From Marinimicrobium sp050113635 (GTDB lineage Bacteria; Pseudomonadota; Gammaproteobacteria; Pseudomonadales; Cellvibrionaceae), in the NCBI RefSeq assembly GCF_050113635.1, contig NZ_JBNJLT010000001.1:868001-932000 (forward strand): DNA of 64,000 nt. The letters run 5' to 3'. The notes under the pieces are model-generated. The model searched no databases. It was not told where the DNA came from and saw only the letters and a program-made list of their open reading frames with translations. How positions within the stretch are numbered: position 1 is the first letter of the stretch; each line of letters starts with the position of its first letter. The position numbers were made by a program, and so were the translations under genes. Below are positions 27,128-35,743 of the stretch, one piece after another.

Positions 27128-29518
27128 ATGCTGCGATTGATTCGATACACGCGGGAAAATCCTATTGCCACCCGGCTGCTCGGGCTGATTATCCTGAGCA
27201 GCTCGGCGATTACGTTAATCGCTATTTTGATGCAGCTGTACGCCAGCTTTCAGGATGATCTTTCGGCGCTCGAAAAGCGTCTGGATCAGGTACGAGTCAG
27301 TACGCTCGCGAGTATCACCAAGAGCCTGTGGGGGTTTGATCAGGAGCAGCTGTCGATCCAGATCGAGAGCGTACTTGATGTCGAGGATGTTGTATGGGTA
27401 GGCGTTTCCTGGCGGGACTGGAACGATAAAGAACAAACCCTCGTGGTGCAAAGTGACGAGACCATTGCTGACGATGTGGCCGCCCGCCCCAACCAGTTCC
27501 TGACCAAGACCTACCCTTTGGTTTATGAAGATGAAAACACGCCAAGACAGGATCTGGGCACTCTGACGGTCACCGCCAGCCTGACCAATATTTACGATCG
27601 CATGTGGCAGCGCACGCTGATGATCGTCGGCGTGCAGGGCACGAAAACGCTGATTATCTCATTTTTCATTTTATGGCTGGTCTACACGTTGCTGACCCGT
27701 CACATGGAAACCATTGCGCAGTACGCCCGTCATCTGCATCTGAACAACTTGAACCTACCTCTCCGATTGAAACGCAACAAACCCGATGACACACCGGATG
27801 AGCTGGACAATGTGGTAAACGCGATCAACCACATGCGCGAAAGCCTGTTGGAGGATATCGAGCAGCGCCAGGCGATGGAAATCGCGCTGCGGAACGAGCG
27901 GGAAGAAAGTGCGCACAACGAACAACAAAAGCGCGCGGCCGAGGATGCCAACCGGGCCAAGAGCCAGTTTCTGGCCACCATGAGTCATGAGATTCGCACC
28001 CCCATGAATGGCGTCATCGGCATGCTGGAAATGCTGCGCGATACACCGCTGAACGATAACCAGAAACATTATCTCGATATCATCCATCGCAGCGGCGAAA
28101 CGCTGCTGGATATCATTAACGACATTCTTGACTACTCCAAGATCGAAGCGGGCAAAATGCACCTGGAGGTTGCCCCGTTTGATCTGGAAGACCTGATTGA
28201 AGACTGCCTCCAATTATTCAGTGCCACCGCCAATAAGCATGGCATTGAACTGATGGGCGGCGTCGACCCCGATGTGCCCCGCCAGCTGCTGGGTGACTCC
28301 ACCCGGCTGCGACAAGTTCTGATCAACCTGCTGGGCAACGCGTTCAAGTTCACCACTCACGGCCATGTGGAACTGGAGGTGTCGCTGAGTGAGGGACACA
28401 CACCCGGGCGTCCACGCCTGCTGTTTACGGTTCGGGACACCGGCATTGGTATCGCGACCGATGCTCAGCAATCGCTGTTCGACTCGTTCAACCAGGAAGA
28501 TGCCTCCACCACGCGCCAGTACGGGGGCACGGGCCTGGGGCTCGCCATCAGCAAAAGTCTCGCGGAGCTGATGGACGGCGAAATCGGGGTAGAAAGTGAA
28601 AAAGGCAAAGGCGCCAGATTCTGGTTTATTGCCGCCTTTGACCCGGTGGAGAACCCGGTCACCCTCGAGGAATTCCAGGCCGCCAACGCCCTGAAGGGAC
28701 GACGCCTGTTACTGGTGGACACCAGCCCCAAGCAGGGCGAATCTCTCTCCCATTACACTCGCCTGTGGGGCATGACGCTGGACCAATTTTCTCACGGAGA
28801 GCAAGCATTGCACCGCTTGCAAACCTTGTTGAGCGAACAAAAAGCTGTGGATTTTGTGGTGGTGGGTGGCCAGCTGGAGGACATGACAGGTATAGAGTGG
28901 CTCCGTCGCCTGCGTGGCGTGCCCGAAGCGAAAGAAATCCCCCGGGTATTGCTCAGTGCTGGCGAACCCCATATTGACCCGAGCACTCTCGCCACTCTTG
29001 AGGTACACAGTACCCTGCACAAACCTTTCTCAGCCCGAAGCTTTCAGCGGCTATTGCTTCGCTTGTTAGGCCCGTCTGCGGAACCGTTTTCCGCTGAGCA
29101 ACCACCCGTGCTGCAGAACACGCTGTCGTTTGCCGGCCTCAACGTTCTGGTGGCCGAAGACAACGCCGTCAACCGAATGGTCATCAAAGGGCTGCTAGGG
29201 AAACTGGGCATCGAACCCGATCTAGTGGACGACGGCCTCGCAGCGTACGAAGCGGCGACTGCCACGCGCTATGATCTGATCCTTATGGATTGCGAGATGC
29301 CGGAAATGGACGGCTTTCAGGCCACCCGCCAAATTCGACAGTACGAACGCGAGCATGGGCAAGCGCCAGTGCCGATCGTGGCATTGACGGCGCACGCCCT
29401 GCAGGAGCATCGCGAAGCGGTGTATGCCGCCGGGATGAATTATTATCTGGGCAAACCCATCACTCTGGCCAAACTGCAGCAAACCTTTGAGGCGATCAGT
29501 TTACCCAAAAGCTATTGA
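27128..29518 (+). CDS. Hybrid sensor histidine kinase with one degenerate and one intact receiver
   Basis: The 796-residue protein has two membrane segments (about 17-38 and 165-190) around a periplasmic sensor with the SLWGFDQEQL motif. A HAMP-like linker, a HisKA domain with His287 in MSHEIRTPMNG, and an HATPase domain with GGTGLGLAIS follow. The first receiver (about 521-645) has Gly-Gly in place of the phospho-Asp (FVVVGGQLEDMTG). The second (about 670-790) is intact with Asp721 in LILMDCEMPEMDG. No Hpt domain or response-regulator gene lies nearby. The signal is unknown. The 3' end overlaps the convergent EEP gene by 7 bp. Confidence 0.93.
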   Translation: MLRLIRYTRENPIATRLLGLIILSSSAITLIAILMQLYASFQDDLSALEKRLDQVRVSTLASITKSLWGFDQEQLSIQIESVLDVEDVVWVGVSWRDWNDKEQTLVVQSDETIADDVAARPNQFLTKTYPLVYEDENTPRQDLGTLTVTASLTNIYDRMWQRTLMIVGVQGTKTLIISFFILWLVYTLLTRHMETIAQYARHLHLNNLNLPLRLKRNKPDDTPDELDNVVNAINHMRESLLEDIEQRQAMEIALRNEREESAHNEQQKRAAEDANRAKSQFLATMSHEIRTPMNGVIGMLEMLRDTPLNDNQKHYLDIIHRSGETLLDIINDILDYSKIEAGKMHLEVAPFDLEDLIEDCLQLFSATANKHGIELMGGVDPDVPRQLLGDSTRLRQVLINLLGNAFKFTTHGHVELEVSLSEGHTPGRPRLLFTVRDTGIGIATDAQQSLFDSFNQEDASTTRQYGGTGLGLAISKSLAELMDGEIGVESEKGKGARFWFIAAFDPVENPVTLEEFQAANALKGRRLLLVDTSPKQGESLSHYTRLWGMTLDQFSHGEQALHRLQTLLSEQKAVDFVVVGGQLEDMTGIEWLRRLRGVPEAKEIPRVLLSAGEPHIDPSTLATLEVHSTLHKPFSARSFQRLLLRLLGPSAEPFSAEQPPVLQNTLSFAGLNVLVAEDNAVNRMVIKGLLGKLGIEPDLVDDGLAAYEAATATRYDLILMDCEMPEMDGFQATRQIRQYEREHGQAPVPIVALTAHALQEHREAVYAAGMNYYLGKPITLAKLQQTFEAISLPKSY

Positions 29519-30639
29519 AGCAAGGGCGGCGGTGCGGACAACACAATGCGCTGCCGTTCCGGCCGATGCACATCCGAGGGTTTCACCGATTCGGCGTCGA
29601 TTTTTTCCGAGGCCAGAACACGGTCTTCCGCATCGGCTTCCAGCCCTTCCTGCGGGCGGGCGTGTTCCCGGTATACCAGGCGCACGAGCATGGGGAAATG
29701 ATCTGAACCAAAACCGGGCAGCCGACGAATTCCTTCCAGCACAAAATCGTCACTGTGAAACAGGTGATCCAACGGCCAGCGCACCAACGGGATCTTGGCA
29801 TGAAAGCTGTTAAACATACCGCGCCCGATTCGCGGGTCCAGCAGGCCGCTGATCTTGCGGAACAGGCGGGTGGTGGCCGACCAGGCTACGTCGTTCAGGT
29901 CACCGGTCACAATCACCGGCAGCTCACATTCTCTCAGGCTTCGCCCCACGACCAGCAGTTCCGCATCGCGTTCGGAGGATGTTTCATTTTCGGTGGGACT
30001 CGGCGGTGCGGGATGCAGAAAATGCACCACGACGCGCTGACCGGAGGGCAATACCACTTCCGAATGCATGGAGGGTACGTCAGACTCCACCAGAAACTGA
30101 ATGGCTTCGTTTTCCAGCGGATAACGGGAGTACACGTGCATGCCGTAAAGGTTATCCAGCGGGCACTTGATCGAGTACGGGTAATCCGTCCCCAACAAAT
30201 CCAGCTGTTGCTGCCACCATCCATCAGACTCCAGGGTCACCAGCAAGTCCGGTTGGTGTAGACGGACCAACTCCAGGAGCTTGTCGGCGTGGCGGTTCGG
30301 GGTGAGGACATTGGCGGTGAGGATGGCAATGCGTTGCTCCCTATCCCTCTCCGTCAACGTCCGCACCTGCCGCACCTCCTGGCGATGCAGGTGAGTGTAA
30401 GGCAATATCCACCAGCTCTGGTACATCAGGCAGGCCAGGGCCACACTGGCCATGACCCATGTTCCCGGTGCCGTCCGGTCCAGCAACCACAGCGGCAAGC
30501 AGACCATGACCAGCGCCAGAGCGGCGAACTGAAGACGCGGAAAGTCCAGCCCGCGAATCCACCAGGCGCCATGACGCAGAAGGGGCAAAACGGTCACCAA
30601 CACCAGAACGATTAAGGCAACCCAAAGAATAGCCTGCAT
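29512..30639 (-). CDS. Membrane-anchored endonuclease/exonuclease/phosphatase (EEP) family protein
   Basis: The ATG at 30639 (AGGACT upstream) gives 375 residues beginning with hydrophobic segments (MQAILWVALIVLVLVTVLPL, then LQFAALALVMVCLPLWLL and a third near 70). The EEP domain follows: ILTANVLTPNR, LVTLESDGWW with the metal-binding Glu, HFLHPAPPSP, VIVTGDLND, PLDHLFHSDDF and GSDHFPMLV with the catalytic His. A phosphodiesterase facing the periplasm is likely, but the substrate is unknown. The C-terminal 45 residues are charged and unassigned. A terminator separates it from the upstream scs genes. Confidence 0.88.
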   Translation of the reverse strand: MQAILWVALIVLVLVTVLPLLRHGAWWIRGLDFPRLQFAALALVMVCLPLWLLDRTAPGTWVMASVALACLMYQSWWILPYTHLHRQEVRQVRTLTERDREQRIAILTANVLTPNRHADKLLELVRLHQPDLLVTLESDGWWQQQLDLLGTDYPYSIKCPLDNLYGMHVYSRYPLENEAIQFLVESDVPSMHSEVVLPSGQRVVVHFLHPAPPSPTENETSSERDAELLVVGRSLRECELPVIVTGDLNDVAWSATTRLFRKISGLLDPRIGRGMFNSFHAKIPLVRWPLDHLFHSDDFVLEGIRRLPGFGSDHFPMLVRLVYREHARPQEGLEADAEDRVLASEKIDAESVKPSDVHRPERQRIVLSAPPPLLQ

Positions 30640-30660
30640 GCAATATAAGTCCTGAAAGGA

Positions 30661-30700
30661 AAAAGCGAACGGCCCAAGGGTAAGTGATCCCCCGGGCCGG
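30661..30700 (-). terminator. Intrinsic terminator after scsC-like gene
   Basis: Read on the minus strand, CGGCCC (30700-30695) and GGGCCG (30676-30671) form a stem with a second short GGGG/CCC stem inside the loop. It is followed by TTCGCTTTTT. It lies 22 nt after the stop of the DsbA-like gene and 21 nt before the EEP start, so EEP probably has its own promoter. Confidence 0.65.
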
Positions 30701-30721
30701 CACAAGCAACCGGTCTACAAA

Positions 30722-31483
30722 TTACAACGCATCATCCAGCAGTGGTTTGAGGCGCTCATAGGGAACGAAGCCAGGCAAGACTTCACCCCCAATGACCAGG
30801 CTCGGTGTCCCACGCAGCCCAAGCTCCGTGAACACCTCGTAATTCTCCTGCTCGCGCTCACCAAGTTGCGCACTGCGCTCAAGCTGCTTCCCGGTGCCCG
30901 TATCCGCCGCCACTTTTTTCAGGGAGGAGGCGGTGTGCATACCACTTTTGGACATGAGCGCCTCATGCACCTGTGCAAACACGTCCGGGCGGTCCAGCCA
31001 GACCTGCATGCCATAACGCGCCGAGTTGGTGTTCAGGCCCGACACCATTTGCTGTCGCAGCGGCAGGAATACATTGACGACCTTGAGGTCCGGATAGTCC
31101 TCAATAGCCTCTTCCAGCACCGGCTCCAGCCGTTTGCAGAACGGGCAGTTGTAATCATTGAAAACCACCAGCTGCCGCTTGCCGTCCGGATTGCCCAGCA
31201 CCGGGTGCCGTTCATCGGACAGCCACGATGCCTGCGCCTCCAGGCGGCTGCGCGTATCCTGCTCCGTTTTCAAATACCGTTTTACGCTGTCCGCCACCGA
31301 CTCGATCAGTTCGGGGTTCTCCCGCAATAAACCGTCCAGCTCATCCAGTCGTGCCTTTTGATCCTCGGTGAGGGTTTGCGCCGCACCGACCACCGGCAGC
31401 GCCATCAGCACGGCCAGCCAGAGGCCCCGGCTTTTGCGGAACAAACTATTGTGTGCGGTAACGTGTTTCAGATTCAGTTTCAT
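30722..31483 (-). CDS. scsC: Periplasmic DsbA-family disulfide oxidoreductase/isomerase, ScsC-like
   Basis: The ATG at 31483 (TTTGGAG upstream) gives 253 residues. A signal peptide ends near VVGAAQ. Residues about 40-95 are predicted as a long N-terminal helix before the thioredoxin fold. The active site is CPFC in FNDYNCPFCKRLEP, and the cis-Pro loop is RGTPSLVIGG. ScsC proteins with a long helical stalk form trimers with isomerase activity. The neighbouring ScsB-like reductase would keep it reduced. The symbol rests on the operon and on this architecture. Confidence 0.8.
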   Translation of the reverse strand: MKLNLKHVTAHNSLFRKSRGLWLAVLMALPVVGAAQTLTEDQKARLDELDGLLRENPELIESVADSVKRYLKTEQDTRSRLEAQASWLSDERHPVLGNPDGKRQLVVFNDYNCPFCKRLEPVLEEAIEDYPDLKVVNVFLPLRQQMVSGLNTNSARYGMQVWLDRPDVFAQVHEALMSKSGMHTASSLKKVAADTGTGKQLERSAQLGEREQENYEVFTELGLRGTPSLVIGGEVLPGFVPYERLKPLLDDAL

Positions 31484-31516
31484 ATCATTACTCCAAATCA
31501 ATAAATTCAGGCCGTC

Positions 31517-32068
31517 TCAAGACCCGGCGCGCCACAGGCGCCACCAGAGACCGGGGGGCGTCGTTACCCCGGTGGTGAAAGAGACAATTTTTCCGTGACG
31601 TACAATCGCCACGGTGGGTGTGGCGCTGATCTCCCACGCATTCGCCAGCTCGCCACGGGGATCGTTGACGACGGGGAAGTCGTACTCGTGCGCTTCCATA
31701 TAGCGGTGCAGGCGAGCGTCGTCGCCGGAGGTGAGCGCGATGGAAATAACTTCGTGCTCCCCCGCAAACCAGTCGATGGTCGGCGATACCACGGTGCAGA
31801 CGCCGCACCAAGTGGCCCAGAAGTACACGAGGACAGGACGTTCTTCGCTTAAGGCGACCAAGTCCACGGGGCTGCCCTCCAGCGTACTCAAATCGATAGC
31901 GGGTACGGACTGGCCCGCCAAATGCCGCCCCCGCCAATAGTCCATCACGGCACTGGCGACGATAAACAGCACCAGAAACAGCGTCAGATTTTTAAGCCAG
32001 CCCAGTGCGCGCGCTCGCAGCGAACGAGCGCCGTTCGCAAGCGGTCCTGTTATACGAGGCTCAGTCAT
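31517..32068 (-). CDS. scsD: Membrane-anchored thioredoxin-like protein, ScsD-like
   Basis: The 183-residue protein has one N-terminal membrane anchor (NLTLFLVLFIVASAVMDYW) and a TlpA/thioredoxin domain with CXXC in YFWATWCGVCTVVSPTIDWF. A cis-Pro loop (ISATPTVAIV) follows. Its ATG overlaps the stop of the ScsB-like gene (4 nt), so the pair is coupled. It would act as a periplasmic disulfide reductase beside ScsB and ScsC. Confidence 0.83.
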   Translation of the reverse strand: MTEPRITGPLANGARSLRARALGWLKNLTLFLVLFIVASAVMDYWRGRHLAGQSVPAIDLSTLEGSPVDLVALSEERPVLVYFWATWCGVCTVVSPTIDWFAGEHEVISIALTSGDDARLHRYMEAHEYDFPVVNDPRGELANAWEISATPTVAIVRHGKIVSFTTGVTTPPGLWWRLWRAGS

Positions 32069-34209
32069 AAACGGCTCCCCGATTCACGAGACAACGATTC
32101 GCGGGAGGAATGCTCCCCGCGCGCCCGCTCCAGAGCGTCAAGCACAGCCTCATCCCGAAGAATGACCGGAAGGGGAATGCCATCGGGTGCACCGGGGCCA
32201 TAGACGCTATTGAATGGCACACCGTACTGCCCCTGAGACTGAAGGTAGTCGGTAATGCGCTCGTCCGGACGCGTCCAGTCGCCCCGTTGCCGAACCACGT
32301 CGTCGGCCTGCAAGGCGGAATACACCGGCTCCTGCAGCAGCACACCGACTTTGTTGGCCTGGCAGGTCACACACCAGTCCGCCGTCACATCCACGAACAC
32401 CACCTTGCCCTCTTGCACCGCCGCGCTGATCGCTTGAGTGTCCAGCGTTTGCCAGCGCAGGTCCGACGGCAGCGACGTGCTGAGCGGCCCGCGAATCAGG
32501 GCAACCACAAGCAGCACCGCCAGAACACTGGGAACCCCCGCCGTCAGCGTCACCCACAGCCCCCGCACACCAAAACGGCGGGTGACCAGGAACAACGTTA
32601 CGGCGCTCAACAGCGCCACCAGCAACCCGGTTTGCAGCGGGGACAGAAAACCGGCCCACAGGCTGAGCAGCCAGACGCTGGTCGCTGCCATGAGAGCCCC
32701 GAACACCCACTTCATGGCCGTCATCCAGGGCCCCGGCGAAGGCAGTCGCGCCGCCAGCGAAGGCACTGCCGCCACCAGCAGCCACGGCGCGGCCATGCCG
32801 ACGGCCAGACCGGTAAAGGTCAACCATAACTGCCAGGCATTCGCGCCGAGCGCAAACGCAATGGCCGTTCCCAGAAACGGCGCCGTACACGGCGTGGCCA
32901 GTATGGTGGCGAAGGCACCCTGGATGAAATGCCCGCCGAGCGAATCATCCCCTCGACCAGCCACCCATTGGTTCCAACGCCCTGGCAGCCGCAGCTCGAA
33001 CAGCCCCAGTAAATTCAACGCAAACAAAAACGTAATCAGCGCCATCAGGGCCACAAAAACCGGACTCTGGAACTGAATGCCCCACCCCAGCGTCGAGCCG
33101 CTCCACTTTAGGCCCTGCATAAAGGCCGCCAACAACCAGAACGACACCAGAATGCCGCCCGCCGACGCCAGGAACTGTCGACGAATACGCTGGCGGGACT
33201 GCCCGCCGGCACCGATCAGTCCGTGCAGTTTCAGGCCCAGCACCGGCAGCACGCAGGGCATGACGTTAAGAATTAACCCGCCCAGAAAGGCAAACAGCAA
33301 CACCGTCGCCAGGGAGACAGAACTGGACGCCGGCGGGCTGACAGTGCCCGGGGTCAGTGCCACCGACGCTTCGGCGGCAAATGTCTCGCCCAGCAAGGTC
33401 ACCGTCAGTGTTTCACCCACCCAGTCCGGGGCTTTTGACCAAAACTCGGGCTCAAACACCGCCGTCACCGTGTTGCCATCCACCGTTATCGCGGGCCGAT
33501 GGAATTGCACTTCATCCAGCAGGGAAGCGGCGCCGTCGATAATCACGTCCGCCTTCGTCCATCCTCCTTCGCGCTCGGCCACCATCTGCAAAAGACCGCT
33601 GTTCGCGTCCCATTCGAAGGCGGTGACGCGCACGTCCGGACGAACCACCGGCACTTCACTCATGCTCTGATTGAAGCGCCTCATCCGTTCTTCAATCGGT
33701 CGCATCTCTCCCGAAGGCAGTGTCAGGGCCAGATCGTAGTCCGTGAGCACGCACAGTGTGGTGCAACTGGGCAGGGTAAAGCGGCCGGTCAGTTGCACTG
33801 GCTGGTCAGGGTCTTCAGGGGAGATATGCAAGGGAAAAACGACTTCGCCCTTATAGCCCAGCGTTTCGATGCCTTGAAGCTCATAACGATGGGGCCGGGG
33901 CCAAAACCACTCCACCGAACCCAGGTTGCGCGAGCCGGACCAGTCGGCGACCGGGGCCAGCCCCGCCTCGCCCGGCGAGCGCCAATAGGTTTTCCAGGGA
34001 TCATCGAGCTGAATGGCCAGAAAGGCCAGGTAGGCCCCCTCCTCGGTACGCTGTCCCGTCAGCGCCAGTTGCACGGCGGCCTCGGGATGAGCGTCGACGC
34101 GGACCCAGTCCGTATCAGGGGGTTGTTGTGCCTGGGCATGCGCCAAGGCAAGGTGACCGGCCAGCCACAGCAAGAAGCCAAAGCCGACCCGTCGTCGTTG
34201 ACGTGTCAT
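32065..34209 (-). CDS. scsB: DsbD-family transmembrane thiol-disulfide reductase, ScsB-like
   Basis: The 714-residue protein has a signal peptide, then an N-terminal domain with DPWKTYWRSPGEAGLAP, characteristic of the ScsB branch rather than classic DsbD. An eight-helix membrane domain carries the redox Cys pairs (NVMPCVLPVLGLKLHG and ATPCTAPFLGTA). The C-terminal thioredoxin domain contains CVTC in DVTADWCVTCQANK. It takes electrons from cytoplasmic thioredoxin and reduces periplasmic partners, here probably the ScsC- and ScsD-like proteins downstream. In Salmonella and Proteus the scs genes protect against copper. Confidence 0.88.
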   Translation of the reverse strand: MTRQRRRVGFGFLLWLAGHLALAHAQAQQPPDTDWVRVDAHPEAAVQLALTGQRTEEGAYLAFLAIQLDDPWKTYWRSPGEAGLAPVADWSGSRNLGSVEWFWPRPHRYELQGIETLGYKGEVVFPLHISPEDPDQPVQLTGRFTLPSCTTLCVLTDYDLALTLPSGEMRPIEERMRRFNQSMSEVPVVRPDVRVTAFEWDANSGLLQMVAEREGGWTKADVIIDGAASLLDEVQFHRPAITVDGNTVTAVFEPEFWSKAPDWVGETLTVTLLGETFAAEASVALTPGTVSPPASSSVSLATVLLFAFLGGLILNVMPCVLPVLGLKLHGLIGAGGQSRQRIRRQFLASAGGILVSFWLLAAFMQGLKWSGSTLGWGIQFQSPVFVALMALITFLFALNLLGLFELRLPGRWNQWVAGRGDDSLGGHFIQGAFATILATPCTAPFLGTAIAFALGANAWQLWLTFTGLAVGMAAPWLLVAAVPSLAARLPSPGPWMTAMKWVFGALMAATSVWLLSLWAGFLSPLQTGLLVALLSAVTLFLVTRRFGVRGLWVTLTAGVPSVLAVLLVVALIRGPLSTSLPSDLRWQTLDTQAISAAVQEGKVVFVDVTADWCVTCQANKVGVLLQEPVYSALQADDVVRQRGDWTRPDERITDYLQSQGQYGVPFNSVYGPGAPDGIPLPVILRDEAVLDALERARGEHSSRESLSRESGSRL

Positions 34210-34288
34210 AGGGGTATCTCCGGGTTACTTAACATTCAATACCAGTGGCGATCACCAACAGCAATGCCGTTGGGTTCGGTATCGAAGG

Positions 34289-34711
34289 CTATTCCCGGAA
34301 AACGCAGTAGATCAGGTGGCGGCGGCGCGGCTCACCAATGGGCTCGGAAGCCCGCCACGGGGCGCAACCCTGACGAACGAAAACGGTGAGAAGCCACAGC
34401 AGCAGCAAACAGGTGGGCAGTGCCATATCGGCGGTATACACGCTGGCTTGCAATAGCTGCTGAGTGAGTTCGCAGTCGGACTGATCCGATGATTCTGCTA
34501 AGGACGATTCTGAGGAGTGCTCTACAGACGCCGGCGCCTCGATCGAATCGGGCACTGATATAAGGCCTTGATCGAGGGCGACCAAGGCCTGAGTGCTCAG
34601 CGGGCAGGTCTGCATTGCCAGCAGGGGTTGCCCCCAACACACCAGCAACACCATCCAAACGGCGAGCAGCGACCAGCAGGCGTTGCGTTTTTTAGTGACC
34701 CGATTCAACAT
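34289..34711 (-). CDS. Small exported membrane protein heading the scs-like operon
   Basis: The likely start at 34711 gives 140 residues; the frame is open to 34801. It has a signal or anchor segment (ACWSLLAVWMVLLVCWGQPLLA), then a Ser/Glu/Asp-rich middle with Cys residues (QTCPLSTQ and DQSDCELTQ). A second hydrophobic segment near the end (LPTCLLLLWLLTVFV) precedes a basic tail. I do not recognise the family. Its place before scsB is like scsA in Salmonella, but I claim no sequence similarity to ScsA. The two Cys near the acidic loop could bind metal or be redox partners; that is inference. Confidence 0.6.
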   Translation of the reverse strand: MLNRVTKKRNACWSLLAVWMVLLVCWGQPLLAMQTCPLSTQALVALDQGLISVPDSIEAPASVEHSSESSLAESSDQSDCELTQQLLQASVYTADMALPTCLLLLWLLTVFVRQGCAPWRASEPIGEPRRRHLIYCVFRE

Positions 34712-34859
34712 GACATAACTCAAAATGACATGAACAATGCTTGACGACGAAAACCCGACCGCCCGACCTTGCGACTGACGGCACCAAGACCAGGTTAACA
34801 AGCTGGCTCCTCAGAGGAGCGGCCCGATTAAGATTACGCGAAGTCCGAAAGGTTCTCAA

Positions 34860-35600
34860 ATGCTCCCTCTGACGTTTCAACCCATCGGTATCGTGCGCTC
34901 CTGCTTTGTGGAGAAATTCGGTATCCCCCGCCAGCCCGGCCTGGCTCCGGCGGCCCGCGCGGAACTGGAGCTGCTACCGCCCTTTAATGATCCCCTGGCG
35001 TTGGAGGGGCTGGAGCAGTGCAGCCACCTCTGGCTGCAATTTGTCTTTCACCAGCCGCCCAGTGACCAGTGGCGCCCCCGGGTGCGTCCGCCCCGGCTCG
35101 GCGGAAACCGACGTCTGGGTGTCTTCGCGACCCGCTCGCCCTTGAGGCCCAACCCGATTGGGTTGTCAGTGGTTCGACTGGAAGGGGTTCACGTTGGCAC
35201 TGACCGCATATGGCTGGCGCTCTCCGGCATCGATCTGCTGGACGGCACTCCGGTGCTGGATATCAAGCCCTATGTGCCCTACACGGACTGCCTGCCCGAC
35301 GCCGAAAACCGGTTTGCCGCCCAGGCACCGGACTGGATTGAGGTGGTATTTACCCCGGAAGCCAGTGCCGCCTGCCAACAACTGACCGACCAGACCGGAC
35401 AGGACTGGGAGACGTTGCTGCGGCAGATTCTGCAACAGGATCCTCGTCCCCAGTATCAGGCGCCCGACCCGGAGCGCCGCTACGGTATGCGGTTAAAGAA
35501 CGCAGAGATCCATTGGTGCTATCAAACGCAGAGGAATCCGTCCGGTGACACTCCGGGCTACCGCCTGATCGTCACCAGTGTCACCCCTCATGGCGAGTAA
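34860..35600 (+). CDS. trmO: tRNA t6A37 N6-methyltransferase TrmO
   Basis: The 246-residue protein has the TsaA/TrmO domain: FQPIGIVRSCFVEKFGIPRQPGL, EGLEQCSHLWLQFVFH, GVFATRSPLRPNPIGLSVVRL and DLLDGTPVLDIKPYVPYTD. The C-terminal extension typical of the E. coli enzyme is present. It uses SAM to methylate t6A to m6t6A at position 37 of tRNA-Thr(GGU). It is transcribed away from the scs-like operon. Confidence 0.95.
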   Translation: MLPLTFQPIGIVRSCFVEKFGIPRQPGLAPAARAELELLPPFNDPLALEGLEQCSHLWLQFVFHQPPSDQWRPRVRPPRLGGNRRLGVFATRSPLRPNPIGLSVVRLEGVHVGTDRIWLALSGIDLLDGTPVLDIKPYVPYTDCLPDAENRFAAQAPDWIEVVFTPEASAACQQLTDQTGQDWETLLRQILQQDPRPQYQAPDPERRYGMRLKNAEIHWCYQTQRNPSGDTPGYRLIVTSVTPHGE

Positions 35601-35743
35601 TGAGCAATAGGACGGTGCTGTGCCGCTGAAAGCGCCATCGGGCGGGAAATATGGTATCATTCGCGCCCTCTTTTACCCCTTTCCACAGGCCCTATTTCCA
35701 ATAGCCGGTTAGCCAATCCGATACAACCGAGGTGACAACGTTC

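Noticed and set aside
34712..34859. MerR/CueR-type copper operator between the scs-like operon and trmO
   Set aside because: CTTG and CAAG half-sites are present but the spacing and flanks do not fit a CueR operator.
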